The notes under the pieces were generated by a model. That model searched no databases, was not told the origin of the DNA, and saw only the letters and a program-made list of their open reading frames with translations. Shown here piece after piece: positions 6,221-6,469 of a stretch of DNA of 6,469 nucleotides (its first letter is position 1; every line of letters starts with the position of its first letter). The stretch is from NCBI GenBank assembly GCA_002344565.1, contig DDTZ01000030.1, positions 1 to 6,469 of the forward strand, read 5' to 3'. This DNA comes from Bdellovibrionaceae bacterium UBA2351. Its GTDB lineage: Bacteria; Bdellovibrionota; Bdellovibrionia; Bdellovibrionales; Bdellovibrionaceae. The translations under genes and the position numbers were made by a program.

Positions 6221-6244
6221 GTTTTCTTTCTATTTGGACGATAT
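6217..6244 (+). promoter_or_regulatory. Sigma-28 (FliA)-like promoter of the exported coiled-coil protein gene
   Basis: TCAAGTTT (6217-6224) matches the FliA -35 region TAAAGTTT at seven of eight bases. GACGATAT (6237-6244) matches the -10 region GCCGATAA at six of eight and contains the CGATAT form common in some non-enteric bacteria. The gap is 12 bp, one more than the E. coli norm. A start near 6251 would leave about 27 bases of leader including the ribosome binding site. The -35 overlaps the left-facing -35 by four bases. Confidence 0.5.
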
Positions 6245-6277
6245 CCTGAAGGTGATAAAAGAAATTAGGAGAAAACT

Positions 6278-6469
6278 ATGAGATTCTCGAGACTATTGAT
6301 TGTTGGTGCAATCTTAACATCGATGCACGCCCAAGCACAATATTGGGGTTATGGTTTGCAAGGTGGTTTGCAAGGTTGCGGTTATCAAGTATCTCAGGCT
6401 GACGAAGCTAGCAGTTACAAAGACGAAATTGCAGAATTGAAAAAACAGATTGCTGAATGGAAAAAAGAA
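6278..6469 (+). CDS. Exported coiled-coil protein, 5' part only
   Basis: The reading frame is open from the ATG to the window edge, giving 64 residues, so the 3' end is missing. AGGAG (6267-6271) lies six bases upstream and an in-frame TAG at 6266-6268 fixes the start. Residues 1-20 form a signal peptide: Arg2 and Arg5, a hydrophobic stretch LLIVGAIL, and an AQA cleavage site before QYWGYG. The mature protein begins with a Gly/Gln/Tyr segment holding GLQG twice in tandem (26-33) and a single Cys34. From about residue 44 it becomes a charged helix with heptad character (IAELKKQIAEWKKE), typical of a coiled coil. It should be in the periplasm, at the outer membrane or outside the cell. I cannot name a family from this fragment. 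It is divergent from the kinase operon and has a sigma-28-like promoter of its own. Confidence 0.85.
   Translation, partial: MRFSRLLIVGAILTSMHAQAQYWGYGLQGGLQGCGYQVSQADEASSYKDEIAELKKQIAEWKKE
6353..6376 (+). repeat. Exact 12-bp tandem repeat in the exported protein gene
   Basis: GGTTTGCAAGGT occurs twice in direct succession (6353-6364 and 6365-6376), in frame, and encodes GLQG-GLQG just after the signal peptide. The copies are identical at the DNA level, which suggests a recent duplication or slippage and a segment where repeat number could vary between strains. Confidence 0.8.

Noticed and set aside
1..6469. CRISPR arrays, tRNA or rRNA genes, insertion sequences
   Set aside because: No regularly spaced repeats, no cloverleaf, no ribosomal sequence, and no transposase or terminal inverted repeats were seen on either strand.

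Overview
The window holds five complete or nearly complete protein genes and the start of a sixth. The low-to-moderate GC content and the gene set (bacterial-type AspRS, a Tad/Flp-type secretin with a CpaF ATPase, a REC-histidine kinase fusion, and a probable sigma-28-type promoter on a small exported coiled-coil protein) suggest a Gram-negative, probably a predatory bacterium of the Bdellovibrio/Bdellovibrionota type. This assignment is inferred from gene style and not proven by any marker here.

Left part, plus strand. A structured leader (1-98) precedes aspS (99-1931), which ends in a textbook intrinsic terminator (1963-1999). A 122-base gap with possible promoter elements leads to a 140-residue protein of unknown function (2122-2544). 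That gene has a near-perfect Shine-Dalgarno sequence.

Middle and right, minus strand. Three genes read leftwards as an apparent operon: a cytoplasmic REC-histidine kinase (6139-5009), a CpaC-like outer-membrane secretin (about 4927-3647) and a CpaF/TadA-like ATPase (3647-2541). Secretin and ATPase are joined by a one-base TAATG stop/start overlap. The ATPase stop shares the four bases TTAA with the stop of the convergent hypothetical gene, and no terminator is visible between them. The secretin (outer-membrane pore) and ATPase (cytoplasmic motor) are two core parts of a type IVb/Tad pilus or related export machine. No pilin, prepilin peptidase, CpaB or TadB/TadC gene is in the window, so the machine would need parts from elsewhere or be a reduced variant.

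Far right. A 138-base divergent intergenic region (6140-6277) separates the kinase operon from a plus-strand gene that runs off the window and begins with a signal peptide followed by a Gly/Gln/Tyr segment and a coiled coil. This spacer is the most information-dense non-coding part. It has a good sigma-70-like promoter facing left, a sigma-28 (FliA)-like promoter facing right whose -35 element overlaps the other's -35, a pair of 10-bp direct repeats 21 bp apart over the left-facing -10, and a leader hairpin that would bury the kinase gene's ribosome binding site. Together these look like a compact switch between two expression states, but this is inferred from the bases alone.
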